DNA of 64,000 nucleotides from Lachnospiraceae bacterium. Its GTDB lineage: Bacteria > Bacillota > Clostridia > Lachnospirales > Lachnospiraceae. A model generated the notes under the pieces. That model saw nothing but the letters and a program-made list of their open reading frames with translations. It was not told the origin of the DNA and made no database searches. The stretch spans positions 29,625 to 93,624 of the forward strand of contig JAFTWX010000099.1 of NCBI GenBank assembly GCA_017465095.1, in the 5' to 3' direction. The translations under genes and the position numbers were made by a program. Positions within the stretch are counted from its first letter, which is position 1. Each line of letters starts with the position of its first letter. Shown piece after piece: positions 8,701 to 16,645 of the stretch.

Positions 8701-8880
8701 GATCACATCAAGGTGGGTATCAGCGGAAATGAAAAGGTTGCAAAGGTAGCAACGGCTAACAAAGATGTAATCTGCGGAAAGGTACTTGCAGATGAGCTGG
8801 CAACAGAGGTAGCCTTCGCTAACAGTAAAGAATGGAATGTAAACGGAGAAAAAGTTGTTGTTTCCGTTGAAAAGGTATAA
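5725..8880 (+). CDS. ileS: Isoleucyl-tRNA synthetase, long type-2 form
   Basis: This class I enzyme charges tRNA-Ile. The 1051-residue chain shows the HIGH motif as GKPHIGH (about residue 50), the KMSKS loop as KMSKSKGN (about 600) and an editing domain containing WTTTPWTLPSN. Length and the start motif FYDGPPTANGKPHIGH place it in the eukaryote-like type-2 group rather than the roughly 920-residue E. coli type. Type-2 enzymes are generally poorly inhibited by mupirocin; this is family knowledge, not shown here. The frame is open upstream to 5620, but the start at 5725 follows a strong AGGAGG at 5712-5717, and the upstream extension would be translated T-box RNA. Control is by the T-box directly before it. 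Confidence 0.97.
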   Translation: MYEKVSTNLNFVEREKETEKFWRENDIFRKSMKAREGCPTYTFYDGPPTANGKPHIGHVLTRVIKDMIPRYRTMKGYMVPRKAGWDTHGLPVELEVEKLVGIDGKEQIEAYGLDPFISKCKESVWKYKGMWEDFSQTVGFWADMDDPYVTYDDNFIESEWWALKEIWDKGLLYKGFKIVPYCPRCGTPLSSHEVAQGYKAVKERSAVVRFKVVNEDAYFLAWTTTPWTLPSNVALCVNPDETYVKVKAADNYTYYMAEALLDKVLGALAAEGEKAYEVLETYKGTDLERKEYEPLFKCAGEAAEKQGKKGHYVTCDNYVTMTDGTGIVHIAPAFGEDDAQVGRKYDLPFVQFVNGKGEMTEETDYAGMFVKDADKPILIDLEKEGKLFDAPKFEHDYPFCWRCDTPLIYYARESWFIKMTAVRDDLVRNNKTVNWIPESIGEGRFGNWLENIQDWGISRDRYWGTPLNIWHCQDCGHMESIGSREELAKMSGNDAALTVELHRPYIDEITITCPDCGKTMKRVPEVIDCWFDSGAMPFAQHHYPFENKDLFEQQFPAQFISEAVDQTRGWFYSLMAESTLLFNKAPYENVIVLGHVQDENGQKMSKSKGNAVDPFDALETYGADAIRWYFYINSAPWLPNRFSGKTVQEGQRKFMGTLWNTYAFFVLYANIDGFDASKYTLDYDKLPVMDKWLLSKLNTLITEVDKNLENYRIPETARALDEFVDEMSNWYVRRSRERFWAKGMEQDKINAYMTLYTALVTVAKCAAPMIPFMAEDIYRNLVCTSDASAPESVHLCDFPVANPDFVDKQLEEDMDAVLKIVVMGRACRNTANIKNRQPIGTMFVKAPKALSEFYQEIIEDELNVKTVKFTDDVRDFTTYTFKPQLRTIGPKYGKQLGGIKNYLAGVDGNEAMDTLKAGNALTFDVDGVTVELAEEDLLIEMSQKEGYMTEADNTVTVVLDTNLTEELIEEGFVYEIISKVQTMRKDSGFEVMDHIKVGISGNEKVAKVATANKDVICGKVLADELATEVAFANSKEWNVNGEKVVVSVEKV

Positions 8881-8921
8881 AAGATAAGCGAAAAAGCAAA
8901 ATTTTTTGTATAAATAGGATG

Positions 8922-8951
8922 TTTCCTTTTTAAGGAAAGTTATTGTATAAT
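8922..8951 (+). promoter_or_regulatory. Weak candidate promoter of glgP
   Basis: TATAAT at 8946-8951 is a perfect -10, but no convincing -35 lies at 17-18 nt. TTTCCTT...AAGGAAA at 8922-8938 forms a short inverted repeat where the -35 should be, which could be a regulator site. Confidence 0.4.
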
Positions 8952-8994
8952 ACCAAATGGACAAGAAAACGCTATTTTAATGAGGAGAAAAAAC

Positions 8995-11511
8995 ATGGCA
9001 ACAAAGAAAAGTACAGTTCCGGTTTCACCTACATTCGATAAAGAACTCTTTAAGAGAAGTGTTCTTTACAATGTGAGAACTTTATATCGCAAGACTTTGG
9101 AAGAAGCTACACCTCAGCAGATTTTTCAGGCAGTTTCTTATGCGGTAAAAGATCAGATCGTTGAAAACTGGATGGAAACACAGAAACAGTATGAGAAAAA
9201 AGATGTAAAAACAGTTTACTATTTATCCATGGAGTTCTTGATGGGTCGTGCCCTCGGAAACAACCTGATTAATATGCAGGCATTTGCGCAGGCAAAAGAA
9301 GCATTGGAAGAGCTCGGTGTTGATATCAATATGGTAGAAGATCAGGAGCCGGATGCAGCGCTCGGTAACGGCGGTCTCGGAAGACTTGCTGCCTGCTTCC
9401 TTGATTCTCTTGCATCTCTCGGTTATGCAGCATACGGTTGTGGTATCCGTTACCGTTACGGTATGTTCAAACAGGAAATCAGAGACGGATATCAGGTGGA
9501 AGTACCGGATAACTGGTTAGCAGATGGTAACCCATTTGAGCTTCGCCGTCCGGAATATGCAAAAGAAGTTAAATTCGGCGGATACGTTTCTATTTACCAG
9601 GATGAAAACGGACGTAACAACTTCCGTCAGGAAGGTTACCAGTCAGTAACTGCTATTCCTTATGATGTTCCGATCGTAGGCTATGGCAACAATATTGTAA
9701 ATACACTCCGTATCTGGGATGCGCAGCCGGTACAGTGCTTCCAGCTGGATTCCTTTGATAAGGGTGATTACCAGAAAGCGGTTGAGCAGGAAAACCTTGC
9801 CCGCAATATCGTAGAAGTTCTTTATCCGAACGACAACCACTATGCAGGTAAAGAGCTTCGTTTGAAACAGCAGTACTTCTTTATTTCTGCATCTGTTCAG
9901 GAAGCAGTTGCAAAATATATGAGAAACCATGATGACATCCGCAAATTCCACGAGAAGGTAACATTCCAGCTCAACGACACACATCCGACGGTTGCAGTTG
10001 CAGAGCTTATGAGAATTCTCATGGACGAGTACTATTTAACATGGGATGAAGCATGGGAAGTAACAACAAAGACTTGTGCATATACAAACCACACAATTAT
10101 GGCAGAAGCGCTTGAGAAATGGCCGATCGAGCTGTTCAGCCGCCTTCTTCCTCGTGTATACCAGATTGTGGAAGAGATTAACCGTCGTTTTGTGATGCAA
10201 ATCGAAGCAAAATATCCTGGAAATCAGGACAAAGTGCGTAAGATGGCTATCGTTTATGACGGACAGGTTAAGATGGCACACCTTGCTATCGCTGCAGGTT
10301 ACAGCGTAAACGGTGTTGCAAGACTTCATACAGAAATCTTAAAGAATCAGGAATTAAAAGATTTCTATGAGATGATGCCTGAGAAGTTCAACAACAAGAC
10401 AAACGGTATCACACAGCGTCGTTTCTTATTACACGGAAATCCGCTTCTCGCTGACTGGGTAACCGCTCACATCGGTGCAGATTGGATTACAAACCTTGCT
10501 AAGATTAAGAAACTTGCTGTATATGCAAAAGATGAGCAGGCTCAGCAGGAGTTCATGAACATCAAATACCAGAACAAGGTTCGTCTTGCAGAGTACATCT
10601 TAGAGCACAACGGTGTTGAGGTAGATCCGAGATCTATCTTCGACGTACAGGTTAGGAGATTACACGAGTACAAACGTCAGCTGTTAAACATCCTTCACGT
10701 TATGTACTTATACAATGAAATCAAAGAGCATCCGGAAATGGAATTCTATCCGAGAACATTCATCTTCGGTGCAAAGGCAGCAGCCGGATATAAGAATGCG
10801 AAGCTTACTATCAAGCTCATTAACGCAGTAGCTGATGTGATTAACAACGACGAGTCTATCAACGGAAAACTCAAAGTTGTATTCATCGAAAACTACCGTG
10901 TATCCAATGCAGAGCTTATCTTTGCAGCAGCTGATGTTTCCGAGCAGATTTCTACTGCATCCAAGGAAGCTTCCGGTACAGGTAACATGAAGTTCATGTT
11001 AAACGGTGCCCTTACAATCGGTACAATGGACGGAGCTAACGTTGAGATCGTGGAAGAAGTAGGCAGCGAACATGCATTTATCTTCGGTCTGTCATCAGAT
11101 GAAGTTATAAGCTTCGAGCAGAACGGCGGATACGATCCGATGGAAATCTTCAACAACGATCCGGATGTCCGCAAAGTACTTATGCAGCTGATCAACGGAA
11201 CTTACTCACCGGAAAATCCGGAGCTGTTCCGCGACCTTTACAACTCACTGCTTAACACGCTCAGCACATCCAAGGCTGACACATACTTTATCTTAAAAGA
11301 CTTCAAGGCTTACGCAGCAGCGCAGAAGAAAGTTGAAGAAGCTTACAAAGATGAAGCAGGTTGGGCAAAGAGTGCAATTCTTAACGTTGCATGTTCAGGC
11401 AAGTTTACATCTGACAGAACCATTCAGGAATATGTCGATGAAATCTGGAAGCTTGAGAAAGTGACTCTTCCGAAAAAAAGAGTGGCTAAGAAGGCAGCAG
11501 AAGAGAAATAA
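8995..11511 (+). CDS. glgP: Glycogen/maltodextrin phosphorylase
   Basis: An 838-residue PLP enzyme that releases glucose 1-phosphate from alpha-1,4-glucans. Visible family signatures are YLSMEFLMGRALGNN near the N terminus, EPDAALGNGGLGRLAACF, the QLNDTHPT segment, and the PLP-lysine motif EASGTGNMKFMLNGALTIGT (about residues 655-675). An ATG 15 bases upstream at 8980 would add Arg-Arg-Lys-Asn, but it overlaps the Shine-Dalgarno GAGGAG, so 8995 is the start. The end is basic (KKRVAKKAAEEK). It stands alone, between ileS and a surface-protein gene, without other glycogen genes, and ends in a long hairpin terminator. Confidence 0.96.
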   Translation: MATKKSTVPVSPTFDKELFKRSVLYNVRTLYRKTLEEATPQQIFQAVSYAVKDQIVENWMETQKQYEKKDVKTVYYLSMEFLMGRALGNNLINMQAFAQAKEALEELGVDINMVEDQEPDAALGNGGLGRLAACFLDSLASLGYAAYGCGIRYRYGMFKQEIRDGYQVEVPDNWLADGNPFELRRPEYAKEVKFGGYVSIYQDENGRNNFRQEGYQSVTAIPYDVPIVGYGNNIVNTLRIWDAQPVQCFQLDSFDKGDYQKAVEQENLARNIVEVLYPNDNHYAGKELRLKQQYFFISASVQEAVAKYMRNHDDIRKFHEKVTFQLNDTHPTVAVAELMRILMDEYYLTWDEAWEVTTKTCAYTNHTIMAEALEKWPIELFSRLLPRVYQIVEEINRRFVMQIEAKYPGNQDKVRKMAIVYDGQVKMAHLAIAAGYSVNGVARLHTEILKNQELKDFYEMMPEKFNNKTNGITQRRFLLHGNPLLADWVTAHIGADWITNLAKIKKLAVYAKDEQAQQEFMNIKYQNKVRLAEYILEHNGVEVDPRSIFDVQVRRLHEYKRQLLNILHVMYLYNEIKEHPEMEFYPRTFIFGAKAAAGYKNAKLTIKLINAVADVINNDESINGKLKVVFIENYRVSNAELIFAAADVSEQISTASKEASGTGNMKFMLNGALTIGTMDGANVEIVEEVGSEHAFIFGLSSDEVISFEQNGGYDPMEIFNNDPDVRKVLMQLINGTYSPENPELFRDLYNSLLNTLSTSKADTYFILKDFKAYAAAQKKVEEAYKDEAGWAKSAILNVACSGKFTSDRTIQEYVDEIWKLEKVTLPKKRVAKKAAEEK

Positions 11512-11530
11512 GAAATAGAATAAATATAGA

Positions 11531-11667
11531 GAACCTGATATTTTTTCTTCGGATCACTTGCGTTACGGAGAAAACGCAGCGGTACTAAGAGGCCTTGCGC
11601 TTGGGCGCAGCCCTCTAAGAACCGGCGTTTTCAACGTTCCTCAGTAAAATATATCAGGTTCTTTTTT
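11531..11667 (+). terminator. Long (about 130-nt) hairpin terminator after glgP
   Basis: GAACCTGATA (11531-11540) pairs with TATCAGGTTC (11652-11661), and AAAACGC (11571-11577) pairs with GCGTTTT (11625-11631). Further imperfect pairing leads to an inner GCGC/GCGC tip. Six T residues follow. It is far longer than a normal terminator. It shares the outer AGARCCTGA motif and a TGAGGAACG motif (here on the minus strand at 11635-11643) with the inverted repeat at 1377-1526. Confidence 0.75.
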
Positions 11668-11690
11668 ATTATTTCCTGTTGCGCACACTC

Positions 11691-11719
11691 TTGTTTTTTC
11701 TAAGAAAGCCGAGTAGAAT
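11691..11719 (+). promoter_or_regulatory. Candidate promoter of the 11758 LRR protein gene
   Basis: TTGTTT (11691-11696) and TAGAAT (11714-11719) are separated by 17 nt, with GGGAGG at 11745-11750 before the ATG. Confidence 0.55.
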
Positions 11720-11757
11720 GATAAACAGATTGAGTACAAAAATGGGAGGAAAATAAA

Positions 11758-14145
11758 ATGAAAAGTAAACATGAAATTGCTTTAAATATGCGGAAACTCC
11801 TGAATTTTCTGGCGGGGGGTATAGCCACAGCGCTACTCTTTTCGTGCCTGCTTACTGTTGAGACAGGGGCAGCAACTGTTTGCGGATCACTGACGACAGC
11901 AGATGGTTTGAAATATAATTTATTTGATGATGGTTCGGCTACGGTATCTACTTACTCCGGAGCGGCAACGGAGCTTATAATTCCGTCAGTCGTAGCATAT
12001 GACGGAACAAATTACACAGTCAAATATATAGGTACAGGTGTTTTTTATGATAAAGATTTCTTGGAGCGAGTTACTTTGCCCGACACAATAGTGGGGATAG
12101 GTAACGGTGCTTTTCGAGATTGTGGTAGCTTAAAAAAGATTAATTTGCCGGAAGGTCTGCAATCTGTCGGTGAGGTGGCATTTTCTACTTGCGAATCACT
12201 GAAGGAAGTGAATCTTCCTTCTACGCTTACCACTTTGGGCAATAGTGCTTTCGCAGTAACTGCCATAGAAAGCCTTACAATACCGGCGAGTCTGACGGAT
12301 ATCGGAGCAAGAGCATTCCAGACATGTAGAAGTTTGAAAAGTGTGACTTTGCCGAGCAATATGACAACAATTCCGGAAGAGATGTTTACGAATTGCAGCA
12401 GCCTGACGGATTTGAGCTTTATAAAAAACGTGACTACGATCGGCACGGGTGCATTCAGTGCTTGTACCGGTCTGACAGCGCTTACAATTCCAAAAAGTGT
12501 GACAACCATCGGGGATAGAGCTTTTACTGGATGTACAAATATCAAAACCACGGTGATTTCTGATGGGGTTACAACGATTGGAAGGAGTGCATTTTCCGGC
12601 TGCACAGCTCTTGAAAGTGTGCAGATGACAGACAGTGTAACTTCCTTGGGAAATGCTGTATTTTATGGGTGTAGCGCATTGACAGATATTTGTTTGTCGA
12701 ACAGTATTACATCCATAGGGGATAATGCATTTGAAAATTGCAGAGGGTTATCGTACATTGTGGTTCCGGAAGGTGTGACAAGTATTGGAAGCGAGGCATT
12801 TTATAATTGTTCGGGACTGGAATACGTGATTTTGCCAAGTACTTTGGAAACTACGGGGTCAAATTTGTATACTATACGTGATGGAAATAATCGATCGTAT
12901 ATTCCGGTTATTTTTTACCCGGCCGGAACAACTGCTCCTTCGGAAGTAGTAAAAGTGAAGGCTTCTTATGAAGAAAATGAGGATGGTACGATTTCTGTGA
13001 CGATTGACTATGTATCCTCTTATGCCGAGGATGCAGAAATTTCAATTCCGGAATCCATAGGAGGAAAACCGGTCACTTCCGTGGAATACGGCCCTGACGC
13101 GAATGATTCTTATTCGGTGACATTTTCTTGTGCAAAACATTATGCGCCGAAATTTAGCATTAATGAATTACAGCATTTCTATGCAGTGTGTAATATTTGC
13201 AAAAAAACAAATGTGAATGTGCAAGCGCACAGTTATGGTGACGGTACAAAGAAATGTGTCTGCGGATATGTTCCGTTTGCGCTGACTTCGGCTTCGCAGG
13301 ACATCAAGGCGGTTTACGGGTATGCGGATGCAGCGACTTTAGCAGTAACTGTTACTGCTACGTTGGGAAAAGAGACGATAGCCTATCAGTGGTATGAGAA
13401 CGGAAAGGCAATCAGCGGTGCAACAGATACATCTTATAAAATTCCGACCGGCAAAAACGCAGGAACGTATACATATGTATGTAAGGTGACATGCGGGGGT
13501 TACGCGGTCAGCAGTGCACAGTCAACCTTTACGGTGGAAAAACCGGCGAGCAGTGATAACGGCACAGCGGATAGCGATGACAAAGGAAATGACAGCGGAA
13601 CGGAAAATGCCGGAACAGAGGATAATAGTACAGGAGAAAATACTTCCAGAAGCAGTGTTGCAACCGAAGATGCAAAATATGAAATTACGGATGAGGCAGG
13701 ACAGACGGTAGAGTACACAAAACCAAAGACAGAAAGTGCTTTAACAGTTACTGTACCAACGACGATTACAGTTAGCGGAAAGCAATACAAAGTAACAAGC
13801 ATTGCTAAAAATGCATTCCGTAACAATAAAAAGCTTAAAAAAGTGGTGATTGGAAGCAATATTAAAACTATCGGTGCCAATGCATTTTACGGATGTACCA
13901 ATCTGAAAAAAGTAACCATCGGTAAAAATGTTTCCAAAATCGGATTAAAAGCTTTCTATAAATGCAAAAAATTAAAAACAATTATTATTAAAACAACGAA
14001 ACTTTCCAAGAAAAAAGTCGGAAGTAAAGCCTTTGGAAAAATTCATGCAAAGGCTACAGTCAAGGTTCCGAAGAAGAAACTGAAAGCCTACAGAAGCATG
14101 TTGCGGGCGAGGGGAATTTCGAAGAAAGCAAAGATAAAGAAATAA
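11758..14145 (+). CDS. Secreted BspA-like leucine-rich-repeat surface protein
   Basis: This 795-residue protein begins with a signal peptide (basic start, hydrophobic FLAGGIATALLFSCLL, cleavage probable after ETGAA). Residues 80-370 hold about a dozen LRR_5/BspA repeats of the form AFxxCxxLxxVxLPxxVTxIG. A cysteine/histidine segment (about 458-505; CAKHY...CNIC...CVCG) may bind metal. An Ig-like domain (about 506-595; YQWYENGKAISGATD) and an acidic Ser/Gly/Asp linker follow. The end is a second LRR block and a very basic tail (KKKLKAY...SKKAKIKK). That C-terminal block closely resembles the end of the 46119-52175 protein. There is no LPXTG motif. BspA-like proteins bind host or bacterial surfaces; the ligand here is unknown. 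Confidence 0.88.
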   Translation: MKSKHEIALNMRKLLNFLAGGIATALLFSCLLTVETGAATVCGSLTTADGLKYNLFDDGSATVSTYSGAATELIIPSVVAYDGTNYTVKYIGTGVFYDKDFLERVTLPDTIVGIGNGAFRDCGSLKKINLPEGLQSVGEVAFSTCESLKEVNLPSTLTTLGNSAFAVTAIESLTIPASLTDIGARAFQTCRSLKSVTLPSNMTTIPEEMFTNCSSLTDLSFIKNVTTIGTGAFSACTGLTALTIPKSVTTIGDRAFTGCTNIKTTVISDGVTTIGRSAFSGCTALESVQMTDSVTSLGNAVFYGCSALTDICLSNSITSIGDNAFENCRGLSYIVVPEGVTSIGSEAFYNCSGLEYVILPSTLETTGSNLYTIRDGNNRSYIPVIFYPAGTTAPSEVVKVKASYEENEDGTISVTIDYVSSYAEDAEISIPESIGGKPVTSVEYGPDANDSYSVTFSCAKHYAPKFSINELQHFYAVCNICKKTNVNVQAHSYGDGTKKCVCGYVPFALTSASQDIKAVYGYADAATLAVTVTATLGKETIAYQWYENGKAISGATDTSYKIPTGKNAGTYTYVCKVTCGGYAVSSAQSTFTVEKPASSDNGTADSDDKGNDSGTENAGTEDNSTGENTSRSSVATEDAKYEITDEAGQTVEYTKPKTESALTVTVPTTITVSGKQYKVTSIAKNAFRNNKKLKKVVIGSNIKTIGANAFYGCTNLKKVTIGKNVSKIGLKAFYKCKKLKTIIIKTTKLSKKKVGSKAFGKIHAKATVKVPKKKLKAYRSMLRARGISKKAKIKK

Positions 14146-14153
14146 GATAAGAA

Positions 14154-14197
14154 AAAACCGGGGAGATTTTCCTTCAGAAATCACCCGGTTTTCTTTT
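14154..14197. terminator. Bidirectional terminator between the LRR gene and the Rpn gene
   Basis: AAAACCGGG (14154-14162) pairs with CCCGGTTTT (14184-14192), extended by GATTT/AAATC inside. Suitable A/T flanks lie on both sides for two convergent genes. Confidence 0.85.
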
Positions 14198-15111
14198 TAA
14201 AGGGATCGCACTTTTTTCTTTAGTTTTTCAAGTTCTGCTTCCAGAGCATCTTTTTCCGCTTTCAGAGCATCTTTTTCCGCTTCCAGTTTCGCCATCGCCT
14301 TCTCATGTTCCTTCTGCATAATTTCAACATCAAGTAATAAGGATTCGTCTGTCATCTCATTCAACTCCTTCATTTCCTCGTAATGGGAATAAATGTGTTT
14401 GTACAGCTTGTGCGCCAGTCTGCGCAGCTTTATGGCATCATCAATGGTGATGTTACCGGCGTCCAGATTCAGCTGGATTGCTTCGAGTATATCATGGTTG
14501 ATGAGGTGTTGCAAGGCACAAAGGTTTTCCGGGGTGCGCGTTTTTTCAATGACTTTTCTAAGTTTCAGCAGTTCAAAAGGAATTAAAATGATCATCTTTT
14601 TCTTGGTCAGTTGTTCAGAGCTGGAATCGAGATATTTGAAGGTGGTTACTTTATAAGGGAAGGTTCCTTGTGAGCCGAAATCAAGGTTGAGTATGTATTC
14701 GTCGGGCGCAGGTGACTTGGAATAGAGAAGAATTACTTTTGGTTCGGGAAAATAGAGCGTTTGATGCATTAGGTTTTCTGAATGTTGATTAACACTTTGC
14801 TTGCGTGCATGACCAAAACCGTAGTCGAATACGCGAAGTACAATGTTTTCATCAAGGCTCATCTGCGCTTCAATGTGATAGCTGTGGCTATGATTATCGT
14901 GGTTAATAGTGATGATGGTGTCAGCCAAACAGGTGCGCATATCGTCACCGACATGCTCGGTCCAGTTGTAAGTGATAACAGAGTCTAAAGGATGATCTGT
15001 CTCAAAAAGACCGTTGATTAAATTGATGACAGCGGTGGATGAGAGAGTTAAGATTTTTTTGAAGACCTTATCATAGAGCTGATAGACTTCCTGAGAATTA
15101 GAATGCGACAT
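14197..15111 (-). CDS. Rpn / PD-(D/E)XK nuclease family transposase-like protein
   Basis: The 304-residue protein starts with DKVFKKILTLSS...LINGLF, the entry to the PD-(D/E)XK 'nuclease family transposase' domain. The core D...HIEAQ (in LADTIITIN and YHIEAQMSL) corresponds to the D-ExQ catalytic arrangement of Rpn-type recombination-promoting nucleases. The C terminus is a coiled coil with a duplicated AEKDALKAEKDALEAE stretch. Rpn proteins cleave DNA and some act in phage defence, but most copies are chromosomal and uncharacterised. No inverted repeats or target duplications flank the gene, so it is not a visible mobile element. AAAGGAGG precedes the ATG. A leader hairpin (TTTCT...CGGATA / TATCCG...AGAAA, 15174-15204) lies upstream. 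Confidence 0.8.
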   Translation of the reverse strand: MSHSNSQEVYQLYDKVFKKILTLSSTAVINLINGLFETDHPLDSVITYNWTEHVGDDMRTCLADTIITINHDNHSHSYHIEAQMSLDENIVLRVFDYGFGHARKQSVNQHSENLMHQTLYFPEPKVILLYSKSPAPDEYILNLDFGSQGTFPYKVTTFKYLDSSSEQLTKKKMIILIPFELLKLRKVIEKTRTPENLCALQHLINHDILEAIQLNLDAGNITIDDAIKLRRLAHKLYKHIYSHYEEMKELNEMTDESLLLDVEIMQKEHEKAMAKLEAEKDALKAEKDALEAELEKLKKKVRSL

Positions 15112-15299
15112 AAATAGTCCTCCTTTGATATGAAATTAATTGATTTGTGAAAATGCGGCGAACTGCCAAAGACTTTCTCACGGATACGGGCTTATCCGCA
15201 GAAATGAGTTTTTCACGAAAATTGATAGTAGGACAAGTATAGAGGAAAGTCGAAGTGATGTCAAGACATTTCGGAAAAAAGAAAGAATATTCCGGCAAA

Positions 15300-15361
15300 G
15301 AAAAAATAAAGAACTCCCGCAAGGCACAAGTTAAGGTATTGGAACTAATCCTGCGGGAGTT
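15300..15361 (-). terminator. Terminator of the 15369 small gene
   Basis: AACTCCCGCA (15312-15321) pairs with TGCGGGAGTT (15352-15361). On the minus strand the stem is followed by CTTTATTTTTT, fitting termination of the leftward small gene. Confidence 0.75.
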
Positions 15362-15368
15362 TTGTCTC

Positions 15369-15590
15369 TTATTTGTTTTCTTCAATCATTTTCTTTGCAA
15401 CATCCTGCATGTTTGGGTAGATGTGATTTGTTACATGCTCCGGCCCGAGCTGAGTCGCAATCATATAACGGGCACATTCTAATTTATTTCCTTCGCAGTA
15501 TTTCTTTTTATAAATGCTGCCAAGTCCGGATTCCATACTCATTTTCCCCTGATAAAAAGGGCATTTTTCAAGTTTTTCGCAAGTTGCCAT
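15369..15590 (-). CDS. Small conserved four-cysteine protein
   Basis: A 73-residue protein with cysteines arranged as C-x5-CPFY near the N terminus and KKKYCEGNKLECARY in the middle, followed by PNMQDVAKKMIEENK. I know this pattern from short uncharacterised proteins in many bacteria; the spaced cysteines suggest metal or iron-sulfur binding. Two ATGs are possible. The one at 15596 lies only three bases from GGAGG, so the second (MATCEK, nine bases away) is preferred. It has its own terminator and is not obviously in an operon. Function unknown. Confidence 0.7.
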   Translation of the reverse strand: MATCEKLEKCPFYQGKMSMESGLGSIYKKKYCEGNKLECARYMIATQLGPEHVTNHIYPNMQDVAKKMIEENK

Positions 15591-15714
15591 TTGCATATAC
15601 CTCCTATAGTAAAAAATTTATACACTTATTGTAATGCCGGAGAAGTATATGTGTCAATTGGCTGAAATCGCTTAAAAACATATGATGTCAAAAGAAAAAC
15701 GCTTATAGGGATTT

Positions 15715-16602
15715 CTAATCTACTCGCTCATCGCCCCAGAAGAACAGTACGACAGTTCCCGGACCGGTGTGACTTCCGATCACGGTACCGATGGTGTTAA
15801 TCTGGACCTTTCCGTTCATTTTCGGGAAAGCAGCTTCTACGATGTCAGCAAGGGCTTTTGCGTCGTCGTAGCAGGCAGCATTGGCAATATAGCATTTTTC
15901 ACTGTAGTTTTCTCTGTCCTGTGCAAGTTCTTTCATCTTGTCGGCAACCGCCTGAAGGACTTTTTTCTTCGTGCGGACTTTCATGCGGGGAATCAGTTTT
16001 CCTTCCACATTTAAATTGATGACCGGACAGATACTAAGCATGTTTCCGACAAAGCCGGAAGTTTTGGAAACGCGTCCGCCTCTTACAAGATATTTTAAGT
16101 CGGTCGCAATTACCCATGTATGCATTTTTAATTTATTGTTTTCAGCCCATTTAGCAAGTGTGTCGATATCCATGCCTTCGTCGCGCAGATCTGCGAGCTT
16201 ATCCATAAAGAGACCGTAACCGGAACAAGCGTTTAAGGAATCAATTACAATAAGTTTGCGATCCGGATATTTTTCTGTGAGAACATTGCGCGCAACACAT
16301 GCGGAATTATAAACGCCGGAAATTCCGGAGGAAAGGGAAAGATGAAGAATGTCTTTGCCTTCCTTTAAAAACGGTTCAAAATATTCAATAAATTCTTCCA
16401 CGTTAACCTGAGAAGTTTTCGTGTCGGCACCGTTTTCCATCGCTTTATAAAATTCATCGAACGAAATACTCTTTCCGAGGTCATCCGGATATACTTTGTC
16501 ATCCAATTGAAAATGAAAGCAGACGTAATGAATGTCTCTTGCATCAAATTGTTCCTGTGTGAGGTCTGCGGTGGAGCAGCAGCTTAAAATGTAGTTACTC
16601 AT
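15715..16602 (-). CDS. DegV family lipid-binding protein (tandem copy 2)
   Basis: The 295-residue protein has the DegV marks LSSGISGVYNSA (fatty-acid carboxylate-binding region), RGGRVSKTSGFVGNML and GTVIGSHTGPGTVVLFF. Instead of the usual TDS start it opens with LSCCSTADL. It is the second gene of a tandem pair. The upstream neighbour (16646-17533) has the same length without gaps and about 70% identity by eye, so the pair arose by duplication. Only 43 bases separate them, and no terminator is seen between. A possible role is delivering exogenous fatty acids to a FakA-type kinase. Specialisation of the two copies for different acyl chains is inference. Confidence 0.9.
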   Translation of the reverse strand: MSNYILSCCSTADLTQEQFDARDIHYVCFHFQLDDKVYPDDLGKSISFDEFYKAMENGADTKTSQVNVEEFIEYFEPFLKEGKDILHLSLSSGISGVYNSACVARNVLTEKYPDRKLIVIDSLNACSGYGLFMDKLADLRDEGMDIDTLAKWAENNKLKMHTWVIATDLKYLVRGGRVSKTSGFVGNMLSICPVINLNVEGKLIPRMKVRTKKKVLQAVADKMKELAQDRENYSEKCYIANAACYDDAKALADIVEAAFPKMNGKVQINTIGTVIGSHTGPGTVVLFFWGDERVD

Positions 16603-16645
16603 AAGAATTCAACCTTTCTGTGTGTAATGGTGGATTTGATAGTTA

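Noticed and set aside
14197..15111. Complete transposon around the Rpn-like gene
   Set aside because: No terminal inverted repeats, target duplications or second element gene are visible; only the nuclease-like gene is called.
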